From Corallochytrium limacisporum (Eukaryota > Opisthokonta): a stretch of DNA of 60,193 nt. The notes below the pieces were generated by a model. That model saw nothing but the letters and a program-made list of their open reading frames with translations, was not told the origin of the DNA and did no database searches. The DNA lies in contig PDIP01000042.1 in NCBI GenBank assembly GCA_002811645.1, positions 38,543-98,735 of the forward strand, given 5' to 3'. The position numbers and the translations under genes were made by a program. Shown here one piece after another: positions 49,141 through 59,701 of this stretch (within the stretch, counting starts at the first letter, position 1; each line of letters opens with the position of its first letter).

Positions 49141-52100
49141 TCAATGTAGAGCAATGCGAATCAAACTGCCCGTCTGCAAGTCACTGATGATGCCCCGGGA
49201 CGGGCTCGGGTAGTTGACGAGGACGTTCATATGGTTGTCGACGAACGGGTCTCCACGCAGGCTCTGCACATACAGGCACCGGTCCGGCCGGGTGCTATGG
49301 CAGTTCATATCGACTTCGGTGACAAATTTTCCCGTCTGTGCATTGTACACGCGGATGGACGGCTCCTCGCAGCTGCCGCTGACAATGTAGTCGCCGCGAT
49401 TCATATAGTAGCTGCGAGTGTAGTTGCGGTCGGACCGCCGTCGGCGCATGCTAAAGTCACAGTGTAACTGTCCGTCCATGGTGTACTGTTTAACTTCGTT
49501 GTCAATGGCACTCACCAGCAGGTGGCGGTCATCTGGACTGAAACAGACCATGACATTACCTTCTTGGCTCGTGCGACTAAAGATAGGCGGACCGGGGGCG
49601 CGAATGTCCCATAGTTTTGTTTCTTTGTCAAACGAGGAGGTTGCAAAGAGGTACGGGCTCTTGTTCGCAAACTTAATGACATTGATGTGCTTACCATGGA
49701 GAGCTTTCAGGTCTTTGATCTTTGTGCCACGGTTGAGATCGTACAGTCCAACATCGTTAATGTAGCCACTGGTCAAAAACCAGTCGTCGGTGCAATTGGC
49801 GTGTAGTGACGTGAGCTTGGGAAAGTGAGGGAAGGCCGTGATGGCGGCTTCCTTGCTATGGGCATCCTCATTGATCAGCGTCGAATCGTAGAGGGCAATC
49901 GTTCCGCGGTCGCAACCGGCCAGAAATTTGTATGGATGCTTGTTGAGCCATGACAGACCGAGAATAGATCGAGACGTGTTAGTCTGCAGAATACCCGTCA
50001 ATTGATCGGTGTGATGGTTGTAGAGGGCAATCTTACCGTCTGTGGTGCCTACAATCATGCAGTGCGCGAGGTGTGGGTTGAACTCAAACTGGCGCGGATT
50101 CAGTCGTACGCTCCAGGAGCCGTAGTACGTTACTGCTTGCCGATTGAGTAGACGTCGTGTGACGGTCTTTTGAAACGCGCCGCCGACGCTTGCAGACGGA
50201 CTGCGAATAGCCGTCCGGAAGGGCGAGGAAAATTGGTGCATCGGCGTTGCGTGCTTAGGTTTTCGAGTCGGGGTGACAAATGAGGCACCGTGGAGTCCAG
50301 AGGCTCCAGTCGTTTCCTGACCTGTGCTGCGCTTTTGGCGCTTTGCGGCCGGTGAAGGCGTTGTCGCTGTCCTCGGTGAGGATGAGGTGTCCTCGGTTTG
50401 CGTGGTGGCCGCCAGTTCGTCCAAGCTGGCAGTCTGCACACCCATGCTCCTGCGGCTGGTGGTGGCTGTGCCACCGTGTCGGTTCGTGGTCTGCACTACC
50501 GCCGTGGCCAAACGGCTCGGACCCGCCGCACTTTCTGGCCCGCGACTGATAGCGCCCTTCCACCGCATTCCCATCTCTCTAAGCATCGTCAAGGCAGGAA
50601 CGCTCTCGGTCGTGACATGGGCCTTGGGATGTCGCTGCTGTTCTGGGGGTGGTGTCACGGCCGTTGCCTTCGAGTACTCCTCGTACCACGCAGCCAAGAG
50701 ACTCTTTGCACTGCCGCGCTCATACTCTCTGACTTTGTAGCCGTCGATAATGTCAAGCTGCGGGCACTTGTCGAGGATGAAAGAGCGGTAGCAGACGTTA
50801 TGACAGATTGGAGACTGCGCTACGTAGTCAAAGGAGGCATCTACAGCTGGCGCAGCAACGTAGCCGTTTTCCGTGTCTTCCTCTCTAGGCCGATGGTGGG
50901 AATTCGATGACGACGTTGCTGTACCATCGTTGCCACGAATTCGCTTCCGAGACGGCCCTGCTCCGGAGTTAACTAGGCTGTTGTTTTCTGTTTCTGTTTC
51001 TTCAGTAATCATACGCGCACCGTAGACCTCGTTGCCATCCCCTCGCAGAATCATACCTTCCTCTAGTCGGTGAACATAGTTTAGCCAAGGCATGGACAAG
51101 CAGCAGTGGTCTCGATCAAGGGTCACAAAGTACGGTTTGGCATCCTCAATGACACGCTGGAACTGAATAAAGGGTCGCTCATCCTGCAAGAGCATGTCAT
51201 CATCAGATACGTCCACATTGGATAAGAATTCGCGACACGAACGACACATTCGCCGACCAGAGATGCGCTGGAATTCGTGCGGCTGTCGGAAATAAACACG
51301 CTTGAGGGTCGGACAGCGGCGAACGGCCTCAGTCACATCCCAAAGATTGCAAACCTCTGTGCCCACGCAACTGAGAGTCTCAAGGCTCTTTAAACCTTGC
51401 AAGCTGTGGTCACGCAGTACACATGGGTTATAGTCCAGCAGCAACACTTGGAGCCTGTCGTGATGGAGTTCACTGATAGGTCGAATCCCAGCTGTATCCT
51501 CCGAATCCAAAAACGTCAGAGCATCAATGAGCTCAATGTCATTCCGGCTGACGTCCAGGTAGCGCAAATTAGGTAGCGTCTCCAGTAGGTCATCCAGAGT
51601 TTTTACGTCCGCATTCATCAATCGCAATGACGTCAGAGTAGAGGCAACTATTGTTAGCTGCTGAAGGGCCACAGTCGTGTTCAAGAGTTCAATGTGCTTC
51701 ACACCTTCGTAAACCGGAATCCGTTGGTTCTGCATTGGTCCGTGCGTCACACCAAGGGCAATTTCACGCCGGGCATGGAGTTCGAATTCGTCGAGCTCGC
51801 CAATATGCTCCGAGTGGGCCGACTGGCGCATTCGCCGGCGCTCAGCCATGTTATCACGCATGCGTCTCCGACGGGTCTGAGCAGTAGTGGTGGAGTTTTG
51901 CATAATGGCCGACGTAGCCTCTTCTGTCGTCGCAGCACTGGAGTTTGCCGGTCCTCGACCTGCGCTTGTGCTCTGCATTTGTTCGCGAGCCAATGCCAGA
52001 AGCCGTGCAGCCTGGTTTGCCCGCTCTTGTAGGCTCCTGTCAAAGTCGTCGCCAATGTCATCTACTTCTGTTAGGAATGCAACCAGGAAAGGACTGGTTG

Positions 52101-52590
52101 CCCGTCTATTCAGGGTGTAAGTGGCCCAGCCTTGAGACTCTTCTCCCTCTACGACCTCATTGCTATTGTCTGACGGCTCGGCGTTGTTGTCCGTCCCCGA
52201 GTCCGAACTTAGGAATGTAGCATATCCATTCTGAACGTTCTCTGTGTTGCTGTTAGCAGCTCCGGGTGGTCCACTTGGCGTTCTCTCTGTACCAATTATA
52301 CTCTCTGAGCGCTCTCTTACATTGGGCCTTTCCGGTAGGTTGGACGCCTCCGGAACACTGTTGCTAACGGAGGCATTATCGTCTCCCTCCCGGATGACAT
52401 GGGTTGCTTGGTTGTTATTACTGTTTGTTACCGAATGACTTGGTCCCGGTTCTTCTGAACCACGGGTGTTGTCATCTCTTCCTGTCATACTGAGTGATTG
52501 TGTTATAAGTCTGGTTACATCTAACCAGCGTAGTCTTTGCAAATAGTTCCATACACTGGACCCATTGTCCTCATTTTCATTTTGGACCAT
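49141..52590 (-). CDS. LRR and WD40 repeat protein
   Basis: 1149 residues, likely a scaffold. The N-terminal 250 residues are low-complexity (Ser/Thr/Asn/Glu). Leucine-rich repeats of the SDS22/U2A' type lie at about 285-430 (LTSLRLMNADVKTLDDLLETLPNLRYLDVSRNDIELI). Then comes a linker with Cys-Arg-rich CRSCRE and conserved YFVTLDRDHCC and PQLDIIDGYKV stretches, followed by a long Ser/Thr/Arg disordered part. Seven or so WD40 repeats fill about 815-1149 (FEFNPHLAHCMIVGTTDGKIALY, KETKLWDIRAPG, VMVCFSPDDRHLLVSA, SGSCEEPSIRVYNAQTGKF). LRR-WD40 proteins with this order are known in plants and protists, largely uncharacterised. Start ATG at 52588-52590. It is tail to tail with the FHA-AAA gene (143 bp). 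Confidence 0.85.
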   Translation of the reverse strand: MVQNENEDNGSSVWNYLQRLRWLDVTRLITQSLSMTGRDDNTRGSEEPGPSHSVTNSNNNQATHVIREGDDNASVSNSVPEASNLPERPNVRERSESIIGTERTPSGPPGAANSNTENVQNGYATFLSSDSGTDNNAEPSDNSNEVVEGEESQGWATYTLNRRATSPFLVAFLTEVDDIGDDFDRSLQERANQAARLLALAREQMQSTSAGRGPANSSAATTEEATSAIMQNSTTTAQTRRRRMRDNMAERRRMRQSAHSEHIGELDEFELHARREIALGVTHGPMQNQRIPVYEGVKHIELLNTTVALQQLTIVASTLTSLRLMNADVKTLDDLLETLPNLRYLDVSRNDIELIDALTFLDSEDTAGIRPISELHHDRLQVLLLDYNPCVLRDHSLQGLKSLETLSCVGTEVCNLWDVTEAVRRCPTLKRVYFRQPHEFQRISGRRMCRSCREFLSNVDVSDDDMLLQDERPFIQFQRVIEDAKPYFVTLDRDHCCLSMPWLNYVHRLEEGMILRGDGNEVYGARMITEETETENNSLVNSGAGPSRKRIRGNDGTATSSSNSHHRPREEDTENGYVAAPAVDASFDYVAQSPICHNVCYRSFILDKCPQLDIIDGYKVREYERGSAKSLLAAWYEEYSKATAVTPPPEQQRHPKAHVTTESVPALTMLREMGMRWKGAISRGPESAAGPSRLATAVVQTTNRHGGTATTSRRSMGVQTASLDELAATTQTEDTSSSPRTATTPSPAAKRQKRSTGQETTGASGLHGASFVTPTRKPKHATPMHQFSSPFRTAIRSPSASVGGAFQKTVTRRLLNRQAVTYYGSWSVRLNPRQFEFNPHLAHCMIVGTTDGKIALYNHHTDQLTGILQTNTSRSILGLSWLNKHPYKFLAGCDRGTIALYDSTLINEDAHSKEAAITAFPHFPKLTSLHANCTDDWFLTSGYINDVGLYDLNRGTKIKDLKALHGKHINVIKFANKSPYLFATSSFDKETKLWDIRAPGPPIFSRTSQEGNVMVCFSPDDRHLLVSAIDNEVKQYTMDGQLHCDFSMRRRRSDRNYTRSYYMNRGDYIVSGSCEEPSIRVYNAQTGKFVTEVDMNCHSTRPDRCLYVQSLRGDPFVDNHMNVLVNYPSPSRGIISDLQTGSLIRIALH

Positions 52591-54538
52591 ATGTCATACA
52601 GTTTAGTTGGTTTCATGGACTTGTCTCTGTATGCTCCTACACATTTACTTCGTATCTATCACTTTAGGACACCTACCAAAGCTCGATGCAGATCCTGTGG
52701 ACTTCTACTCTCCGGAGCAGAGTCTGCCAGATACGATTGGTACGGTCCATCCGAATCAAGTCGTACAGTACAAGCCTTCATCTACCTGATTGTTCCACTG
52801 TATGCGGTCAGTGTACGAGAAGATCTGAATCACTTCATTGCTCACAACGGGTCTCCACAGGGGTTGAAGCAAGGGACCCTTTCAGCGGCGTGTTAGGGTA
52901 AGGTGAGCTGGCCCTGCAGTCCAGAACATTTTCACTTGAACCAAACTCTCTCTTTCACTTTGCCCGGCCCGTGCCGGCTCTGCCGAGGCTGCTCAGCTGC
53001 CTTTCTCTCCGTAGTGGCGTGCCCAGGCGCCGTTGCAGGACGATCCCGCAGGAATTCCGCACCCAAACACCCCCTCTTCCTAATCCACAGTCCACGAGCG
53101 AAAATAGAGTGAGAACGCTGAGGAACGTTCAATATGAAGTTGCCTTCTCACCACTTGAAACAGCACCGGAATAGTCATCCGTCAGTTGTCAAGTCGAAAG
53201 CAGGCGTTGTCTGACAATTTCTGCCCGTGGCTTGTTGCAGGAAGGGTTGAATAGTTCGAGTCTCACCAAAGAGGCTCGTCCCTCCCGGCTCCGCCACCGT
53301 TTGCCCAAGCAACGCAACCGCCATTTCCCGGTCAGCAAAGCCACCTGCGAAGTGAAATGACCTTCAGCCTCTCAAACCTGCCCGCCTAGCCCAATCTGTG
53401 CCACCGACTCCATTCTGGTGAAATGGTAGACCGCGAGAGATTGATTGCCTGTATACTTCAATATTCTATACTGAAAGTATATGGTGAGTCCGGAGGGGTA
53501 TGGTGCTAATTCCAGTTTCGTCCCGAAGGCTGTGTAGGGGGGGTTTCCGGCTGGGGCCTTGAAGGTATATTTGACCGCCGGTCCAGGAGAAGCCTCGCTG
53601 ACACCTAAATCCCAGAGCACTAAGTGGCCCGTTTCAATATACGGATGTACTACTTTACTATTATAATCGGATACTGTACTTCTTTGAAATTTGCGTCACT
53701 AGAATTAAATCCATTGTTTTAAAATAGTCGACTTCATTGTATATAATATACTGACTTTGATAAAAATTGGTAGGTTTAGTACCAAGTAGGTCGTCTAAGT
53801 GTTTAGGAGCGAAAACCCTGCCACTTTGAAATTGGCGAAACGCCAAGTAAACGATAAGCGCCAAAAAGGCAATGCACAACCCCTCATTTCCAACAATGCT
53901 CTTCTTAAGACGCACTCATCCCATACAAATTATATGAGTTTTATGAGGCAGTTGTCATCGGTAAGAGACGAGTTTTGTCCTGGGTGTTTTTACGCCACAG
54001 TTGGCGGCACATGGAGAACGGAGGAGCAGCGGCCGAGGAGAGAAAGGGCCTTCACCCGTATCCGTGCATTCGGATGGTCGGAAATGTATTGGCATTTGGG
54101 TTGCAGCCAAGGGGAGTACCTGAAACAAATGCCATTCCACACCATTGATTATTTGGTAGGCATAATCGATTCTCAGGCACTTTCTGCATCATGCATCGTT
54201 TCAGTAGCAGTTTAGATTATGTGCTAGCGAATTTATGTACAACTTTGATAAGATCCTATTTGAAAACATAAAGCATAATTGTAAGGTGAATTTCTTGGCG
54301 CAATCCGTACAAAACACAGGCTCAGTGCCTTAGTTCCAACCGCAAAGCGGTGCGTAGGTCCCGAGTTTGTGTCTGTTCGTGATCTCTTAAATTTACTTTA
54401 TGCTATCTGAAGGCAAGAGTTGAATCTGAAGAGATATTAATCATGAGTTCGGGTTAATGAGCAAACAGCCCAAATATATTCTACGGAGCCTGAGTAGATC
54501 ACCTCCCCCCCCTGCTGCCATTTTACTAGAGATCCGAA
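52591..54538. other. Divergent region between LRR-WD40 and DMAP1 genes
   Basis: About 1.95 kb. A GC-rich block lies at 52940-53350. A minus-strand frame at about 53661-53915 encodes a plausible hydrophobic helix (GLCIAFLALIVYLAF), but it has no ATG and a stop directly before it, so it is at best an exon. No other gene seen. Confidence 0.45.
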
Positions 54539-57500
54539 ATGGTAAACATACCCGAAACGTCAGGGTCAGGACGGGCCCGCAGAGGCATAAAATCCGTCAG
54601 CGGTAAGGATTCCTTTATGGTGGTTCGACGTGATGTCAAGACGAATTACAAGCGCGAACTGCCGGTTGTGGTAGAGACTATCTTAGCTGCGAAACAGTTC
54701 GGTCTGCCGGATGATAAGATTGACCAAGTTGCTACCAAACCATACAGCGAATTTGCCGTTTCTTTGCGACGGAGGCGGAAAGTCCATACTGACATGGAAG
54801 GTCTAGCCCCACTTGCCTCATCAAGCAAAGGACTGGACAGAAGTACACTGAAGACGAGGGCACAACTGAAGAAGGATCTCGAAGAGTTGGCGAGGCTAGA
54901 TTGTGCGTCCAAGATTGACACATCTGCAGCGAAGGAAGCCACCGAAGGAGAGGCCACCAAATCGACGGATGGCGAGAAACCTTCGATGGAAGTCGATAAG
55001 GACGAGTCCCCAGCCAAAGAAGAAGCACCTGTAGCTGCGAGAATGGAAGGCGGTAGCAAGGACGATGAAAAGAAAGCTGATAAACTGTCGGATACAGCCA
55101 ACGCGGAAAAGAAAGATGGTGCCGAAGAAGACCACACCAAAGAAGAGGGCACTGAGGAAAGAAAAGATGCAGCAGCAGCAGCTGCGGCAGCAGCAGCCGC
55201 AACAGACAGCGGCAAAGAATCTGCGAAAGACGACCCAGCAGCAGCAGCTGCTGCGGCCGCAGCGGCCGCTTCAGTGCCAGAGTCAGCACCAGTCTCTAAA
55301 GTACCGTCATCAACAAAGATCGACACTCCTTTGCCCGTTGGCACGCCTGCTCCTGTCAGTGTTGGCACTCCAGCAGGCACGGGTATGAACCCCATGACCC
55401 CGGGAGGTATCATAGCTGGCACCCCTGCAGGCACGACCCCGGGTGTAGTCGCCACTGAGGGTGGCAGTGGTGATCTCTTGTTGGCGGCCATGCACAAGGA
55501 AGAGCAGGATCGCCAGGACGGGACTATTGTTACGCCATGGGTACGCAAGAATGTGTGGTCGAAGGATTCCAAGGAGCACGAGGTCTACTGCTGGATGCGC
55601 AGTGACAATTTTAGCCGACCTTTGGACTCTTCCACAGTGGCATTCCGCACTATGAGTGATTCAAATGGCACACACACACTAGCTTTCAGCGAGGCGGAGT
55701 GGAATGAGTTCCTCGAGCCTATTGCGCAAAAAGACCGGCTTGGATGGACCCGTGCCACCACAGAATATCTTTTTGAGCTTGTACGAGAACAGAACCATCG
55801 ATGGCCGCTCATCGAGGATCAATTCCGTCAGGTTATGGAGGAAAAGTACCTACGGGACCAGAAGGAAGAAGAAGAGAAGCAGCGTAAGGAAGAAGAGGAG
55901 CGGAAGCAGCGCGAGGCAGAAGAAGCGGCAAACGCAGCGAAAGAGGCGGAAACGAAGGCAGCAGCAGGCACCGGCGGAGATAGTGCTAGTAATGCCGACG
56001 CTATGGCTGGTGAGAAGGCTGATGGAGCTGCAGACACTGGCGAAAAGTGTTCCACCCCCGTATCAGCCGAGGTCATGGATGTTGACAGCGAGAAGAAGGC
56101 TGACGACGAAAAGAAGGACGATGCTACCAAGACTTCAGCTAACGGAGATGCTTGTGATACTGCTGGCGCTGCTGCCGATGCCGCGACCACTGACGAGACC
56201 ACCGCAAAGGAAGATGGCACCACCACTGGCTCTGCCGTCGGAGGAGGAGCCAAAGACGCATCGCCCGTAGCGGTGGTGCCTAATGGCTCCGACGGTGAGA
56301 AGACTGCTGCCGATGCGGAGGCAGCAGCTGCAGCTGCTGCTGCGGCGACTGGTGCTGGGAAAGACGATGACGCCACAGCTGTCCAGAAAGGTGCCCCTGA
56401 AAGCGGTGAAGACGATGTTCCCAAAGATACGGTGATGCTCGATGGCGTGCCTGTGAAGCTAAACCTTGTGATCCCCGGCGTCTCTGCCCTTGTGCCCCAG
56501 GTACAACCTCGTCGTAAGAAGCGCCGCAAGCCGAAGGTAGATGAAAAAGCCCTGGAGGAGCAAAAGAGGAGAGAAGAAGCCGAAGCAGCTGCAAAAGAAG
56601 CTGACAAGACCGAAGAGGAGAAAAAGGCTGAAGAAGAACAGCGGCAGCGTGAGGAAGAGGAGCGCTTGCGACTGGAAGAAGAGGCACGTAAGGCAGCCGA
56701 GCCCGGCCAAATGTCTCTGAGTGGTAGCGTTTTGCCCTTGAAGGTTCTAAACAAGCTCGACGAACTCAGATTCCCGCACGTGGAGTGTAACATCGAGGAA
56801 CTCAAGAGCTGGTACTACAAAGTATGTGCTGTAGTTCTGGAAAAACGCAGCATGCTGGGCATGTCGTTGCATCGCGATGACACAGAAGCGCTGGGTTACT
56901 ATCAGGCCTTTGATAGCCGCCAGGAGAAAGCTCGTGTGCGCCAGCTGAAGCGTCTTAATGCGATCGGCGAGTCGACTGCATCAGTGGCTATGCAGACTCT
57001 GTACCTTTCGCTCGAGGCAGCTGCGGTAGAGCACCGGCGTGTGGAACGATGGGCTGAGCTGGAGGAAGGCAATTCAGTATTGAAACTCTTAAGAAATGAC
57101 CGCCCTCCGACAGCTTTTATGCTGAAGCGAAATCTGACGCCCATGATTCGCATGCAGATCAATGCATTGACTGGTCGCACCATGGCCGCAGAACGTAAGC
57201 GTCACCACCATCGGCACCACCACCACCATCAGCACCACGGCCACCAGAGGCAAGAGCGGGATGAAGACCAACAACACCACGGAGGCGAGGACGGTGATCA
57301 CAAGCCAGCTCTGGTCCATCCGGAACATTACTCGGACCTTCAGGGCACTGTGGGCTACCTGGGCAACCTGCCGGCACAACTGCAGATGCAAATGCTGCTG
57401 CAGTACGAAACCCTCTTTGGCATTCGCCCTCGTATCCACCCGAACGCTTCCGTGCTCGGCAAGGACGGAAAGAAGACCGGCAGTAGTGTCGGTCTGGGCG

Positions 57501-59701
57501 GTGCGAAGAAGGAAGGCAGCCTGCGCAACACTGGTAAGGCTGCAACGAAGAGCAAAAAAGGAGCGTCACTGGCCAGTGCAGCCGGGCCTTCTGGCGCGCA
57601 CGGCGATGTCGACGGCAAGACCGACGGTCAGTCGCTGCCAATTGCAAGACCCGGCGCGGGATTAGCAGAAGGCCTCGTCGAGCCGTTGCTGCTGACAGCG
57701 CAGAGCTATGAATGGACTAAAGTAATGGAGGCTGAGGCCCGGGCGAAGAACAGTACCAGCACTGCCAGTGGCAATGCCTACGATCCACTCTCCGGCGCAG
57801 GTGGTGCCCTCGGGGATCCGCTTGGACTGATGAGCGATACGCCCCCGCCCGGCATCCCTGGACACATCATGGCACCGACGGAGACGGACAGTAGCAGCAA
57901 AGACGACACCTCCGCATCCGCTGCAGTGATCCGCAAACGCGCTGTCATTCCCCACACCCGCAGCGATGATATGGCTATTGCCAGCTCCAACGTCGACGGC
58001 CATGCACATGACAAATCGTACTGGACGAAGCTTGACGGACGAGTCGAACTGTTTACCTCGGTGCCCCTATCCACGGCCCCGTTTGAGGCGCGGGACACTG
58101 AGAAGAGCCACCACCACGGCCATCACCACCATCATCACCATGGAGGTCACGGCAAGCATCATGGCCACCACAGCGGCCGCAAGCGCACGCACCGTGGATC
58201 TGCGACCACAACCACGGACGATGGCATGACTCTCGGTGTTGGTGGTGGGGTTTTCGGTGGAGGTGACCACAACACGCGCGGCAGTGCTGTGGGCATTGAC
58301 GCTGCCACCTCTGCTGCTGCTGCGGCCGGTGCGGCTGCGTCGCTGAGCCGGGAATCACGAATCGGGCATTTACCGTCCACCATGCTTTGGAACATTGTAT
58401 CGGCGCTAAGGAACGGGGGATCAGGCGCCAGTGGTGCTCCTGGAGCCACAGGAGTCGTGGACAGCAGCGGAGCAGCCGCCGACGCAGCCAAGGCAGCCGC
58501 TGCTGGCGGCTTAGCTGCGGCTGCATCCGCAGGAGGCACCTCGCTGGCGGCAAACATCACAGCTGGTGTGGAGGTCATGCCTTCTCCCATTGCTGTCGAT
58601 GTCATAACCGGACCGCACTTGCGAAGCCAGTTGATGAAAGCACATGACCCGATTTCTGCGACCTCTCCGACGGGCCGAGAAACGGAGTCCTGTGCAGATT
58701 TACTGTCTTCACTGGGAATGGACGAGCGCGCAATTGACGCGCTGCTGCCTTCCCAGGCAGTCGGACACGCATTGATGGCCTTGAAAGACAAGCTTGCACT
58801 GATTGCGCAGGTCGTGTGCCAACTGGAGAATCTCGCCCATGAGGAGGCGATGCTTGCGCAATGCAAGAACCTTATCCTGCGCTCTATGAAAGCGGCCGGG
58901 TTCCCAAATCACCAAATTGCAGAAGTGGAGATTGGCGACTACGAATCCTTTCTGCGCGTACCGGGACCGCCAACTATTCTACGCGGGTACCCAGGAGAGG
59001 CTGATGCCGGTGGCACTGGTGCGGACGATTCCGGGGCCCCCGAAGCGGACAAACCGGACGGACCAGCAGCTGCCTCTGGAACTGCCGCAGACTCAACTTC
59101 GGGCGCAGTTGTTAAGGAAGAGCAGGACATAGATACCGCTGCGGTGGCTGACAATGATAGAGGTGAGACGGAGGACAAGGACGAAACCACCGCTGGGGAA
59201 GCACAGGAGGCCACAGATGACGGCGTAGAGAAAACCGCACCGGAAACCAACGGAGGTCTTGCAGCTGCCCAGGAGAACAAAAACAAGGTCGACGATAAAG
59301 CTGACAAAGACGACGCTGAGGGTGACGATGCTATGGCAGTCGACGAAACTGTTACCGCGGCCAAGAAGGACGGCAACAGCGATGGCGATGCAGCCACCAA
59401 GGACAGCGGTGATCAGCCCCCAGAGGAGGAGAAGATGGACCTCGACAAGGACGCCGCTGCAGCGGCACATGATGCGGCGGCCGCCGCTGCGACCGCCAGT
59501 GCCGCAGACGCAGAAGCAGCCGAAAACGGTCCCGAGATCGAGGAGACCGTTTCTGTCGAGCCGCTGAAAGCAATACCTTCGGAATGGGAGATTGCGACTA
59601 TTCTGCACAGCTACTCTAGGGGGCGGTCCGCGGCCCTGCTGCAGGCAGAGGCCATGCGCCAACTGCTCGAACAGCGCCACCGCCAACAGGAGCAGAAATG
59701 A
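54539..59701 (+). CDS. DMAP1: DMAP1/SWC4/Eaf2-like chromatin protein, greatly expanded
   Basis: 1720 residues, more than three times the length of animal DMAP1 (about 470). DMAP1/SWC4 is a shared subunit of the NuA4/TIP60 acetyltransferase and SWR1 H2A.Z-exchange complexes. The conserved core is visible but dispersed: the pre-SANT segment and first SANT helices at about 320-437 (TPWVRKNVWSKDSKEHEVYC, GWTRATTEYLFELVREQNHR), then the last SANT helix only at about 745-765 (CNIEELKSWYYKVCAVVLEK). It continues with a charged helix block at about 800-860, and the C-terminal helical region at about 1361-1460 (LRSQLMKAHDP, LLSSLGMDERAIDALL, ALMALKDKLALIAQVVCQLE). Between them are long Ala/Asp/Glu/Lys runs and two His-rich clusters (57205-57290 and 58108-58190). 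Start ATG at 54539; no introns. Confidence 0.8.
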   Translation: MVNIPETSGSGRARRGIKSVSGKDSFMVVRRDVKTNYKRELPVVVETILAAKQFGLPDDKIDQVATKPYSEFAVSLRRRRKVHTDMEGLAPLASSSKGLDRSTLKTRAQLKKDLEELARLDCASKIDTSAAKEATEGEATKSTDGEKPSMEVDKDESPAKEEAPVAARMEGGSKDDEKKADKLSDTANAEKKDGAEEDHTKEEGTEERKDAAAAAAAAAAATDSGKESAKDDPAAAAAAAAAAASVPESAPVSKVPSSTKIDTPLPVGTPAPVSVGTPAGTGMNPMTPGGIIAGTPAGTTPGVVATEGGSGDLLLAAMHKEEQDRQDGTIVTPWVRKNVWSKDSKEHEVYCWMRSDNFSRPLDSSTVAFRTMSDSNGTHTLAFSEAEWNEFLEPIAQKDRLGWTRATTEYLFELVREQNHRWPLIEDQFRQVMEEKYLRDQKEEEEKQRKEEEERKQREAEEAANAAKEAETKAAAGTGGDSASNADAMAGEKADGAADTGEKCSTPVSAEVMDVDSEKKADDEKKDDATKTSANGDACDTAGAAADAATTDETTAKEDGTTTGSAVGGGAKDASPVAVVPNGSDGEKTAADAEAAAAAAAAATGAGKDDDATAVQKGAPESGEDDVPKDTVMLDGVPVKLNLVIPGVSALVPQVQPRRKKRRKPKVDEKALEEQKRREEAEAAAKEADKTEEEKKAEEEQRQREEEERLRLEEEARKAAEPGQMSLSGSVLPLKVLNKLDELRFPHVECNIEELKSWYYKVCAVVLEKRSMLGMSLHRDDTEALGYYQAFDSRQEKARVRQLKRLNAIGESTASVAMQTLYLSLEAAAVEHRRVERWAELEEGNSVLKLLRNDRPPTAFMLKRNLTPMIRMQINALTGRTMAAERKRHHHRHHHHHQHHGHQRQERDEDQQHHGGEDGDHKPALVHPEHYSDLQGTVGYLGNLPAQLQMQMLLQYETLFGIRPRIHPNASVLGKDGKKTGSSVGLGGAKKEGSLRNTGKAATKSKKGASLASAAGPSGAHGDVDGKTDGQSLPIARPGAGLAEGLVEPLLLTAQSYEWTKVMEAEARAKNSTSTASGNAYDPLSGAGGALGDPLGLMSDTPPPGIPGHIMAPTETDSSSKDDTSASAAVIRKRAVIPHTRSDDMAIASSNVDGHAHDKSYWTKLDGRVELFTSVPLSTAPFEARDTEKSHHHGHHHHHHHGGHGKHHGHHSGRKRTHRGSATTTTDDGMTLGVGGGVFGGGDHNTRGSAVGIDAATSAAAAAGAAASLSRESRIGHLPSTMLWNIVSALRNGGSGASGAPGATGVVDSSGAAADAAKAAAAGGLAAAASAGGTSLAANITAGVEVMPSPIAVDVITGPHLRSQLMKAHDPISATSPTGRETESCADLLSSLGMDERAIDALLPSQAVGHALMALKDKLALIAQVVCQLENLAHEEAMLAQCKNLILRSMKAAGFPNHQIAEVEIGDYESFLRVPGPPTILRGYPGEADAGGTGADDSGAPEADKPDGPAAASGTAADSTSGAVVKEEQDIDTAAVADNDRGETEDKDETTAGEAQEATDDGVEKTAPETNGGLAAAQENKNKVDDKADKDDAEGDDAMAVDETVTAAKKDGNSDGDAATKDSGDQPPEEEKMDLDKDAAAAAHDAAAAAATASAADAEAAENGPEIEETVSVEPLKAIPSEWEIATILHSYSRGRSAALLQAEAMRQLLEQRHRQQEQK

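Noticed and set aside
53240-53275. AGTTCGAGTCTC resembling a tRNA B-box
   Set aside because: The T-stem does not pair and no A-box lies at the right distance upstream.
54646-55572. Long antisense frames within the DMAP1, HECT, CASP and AAA genes
   Set aside because: Shadows of the biased codon use and low-complexity tracts on the other strand; they lack homology and independent promoters.
55850-56750. Intein or mobile insert in the DMAP1 SANT domain
   Set aside because: The insert is Ala/Asp/Glu/Lys low-complexity with no splicing-domain or endonuclease motifs.
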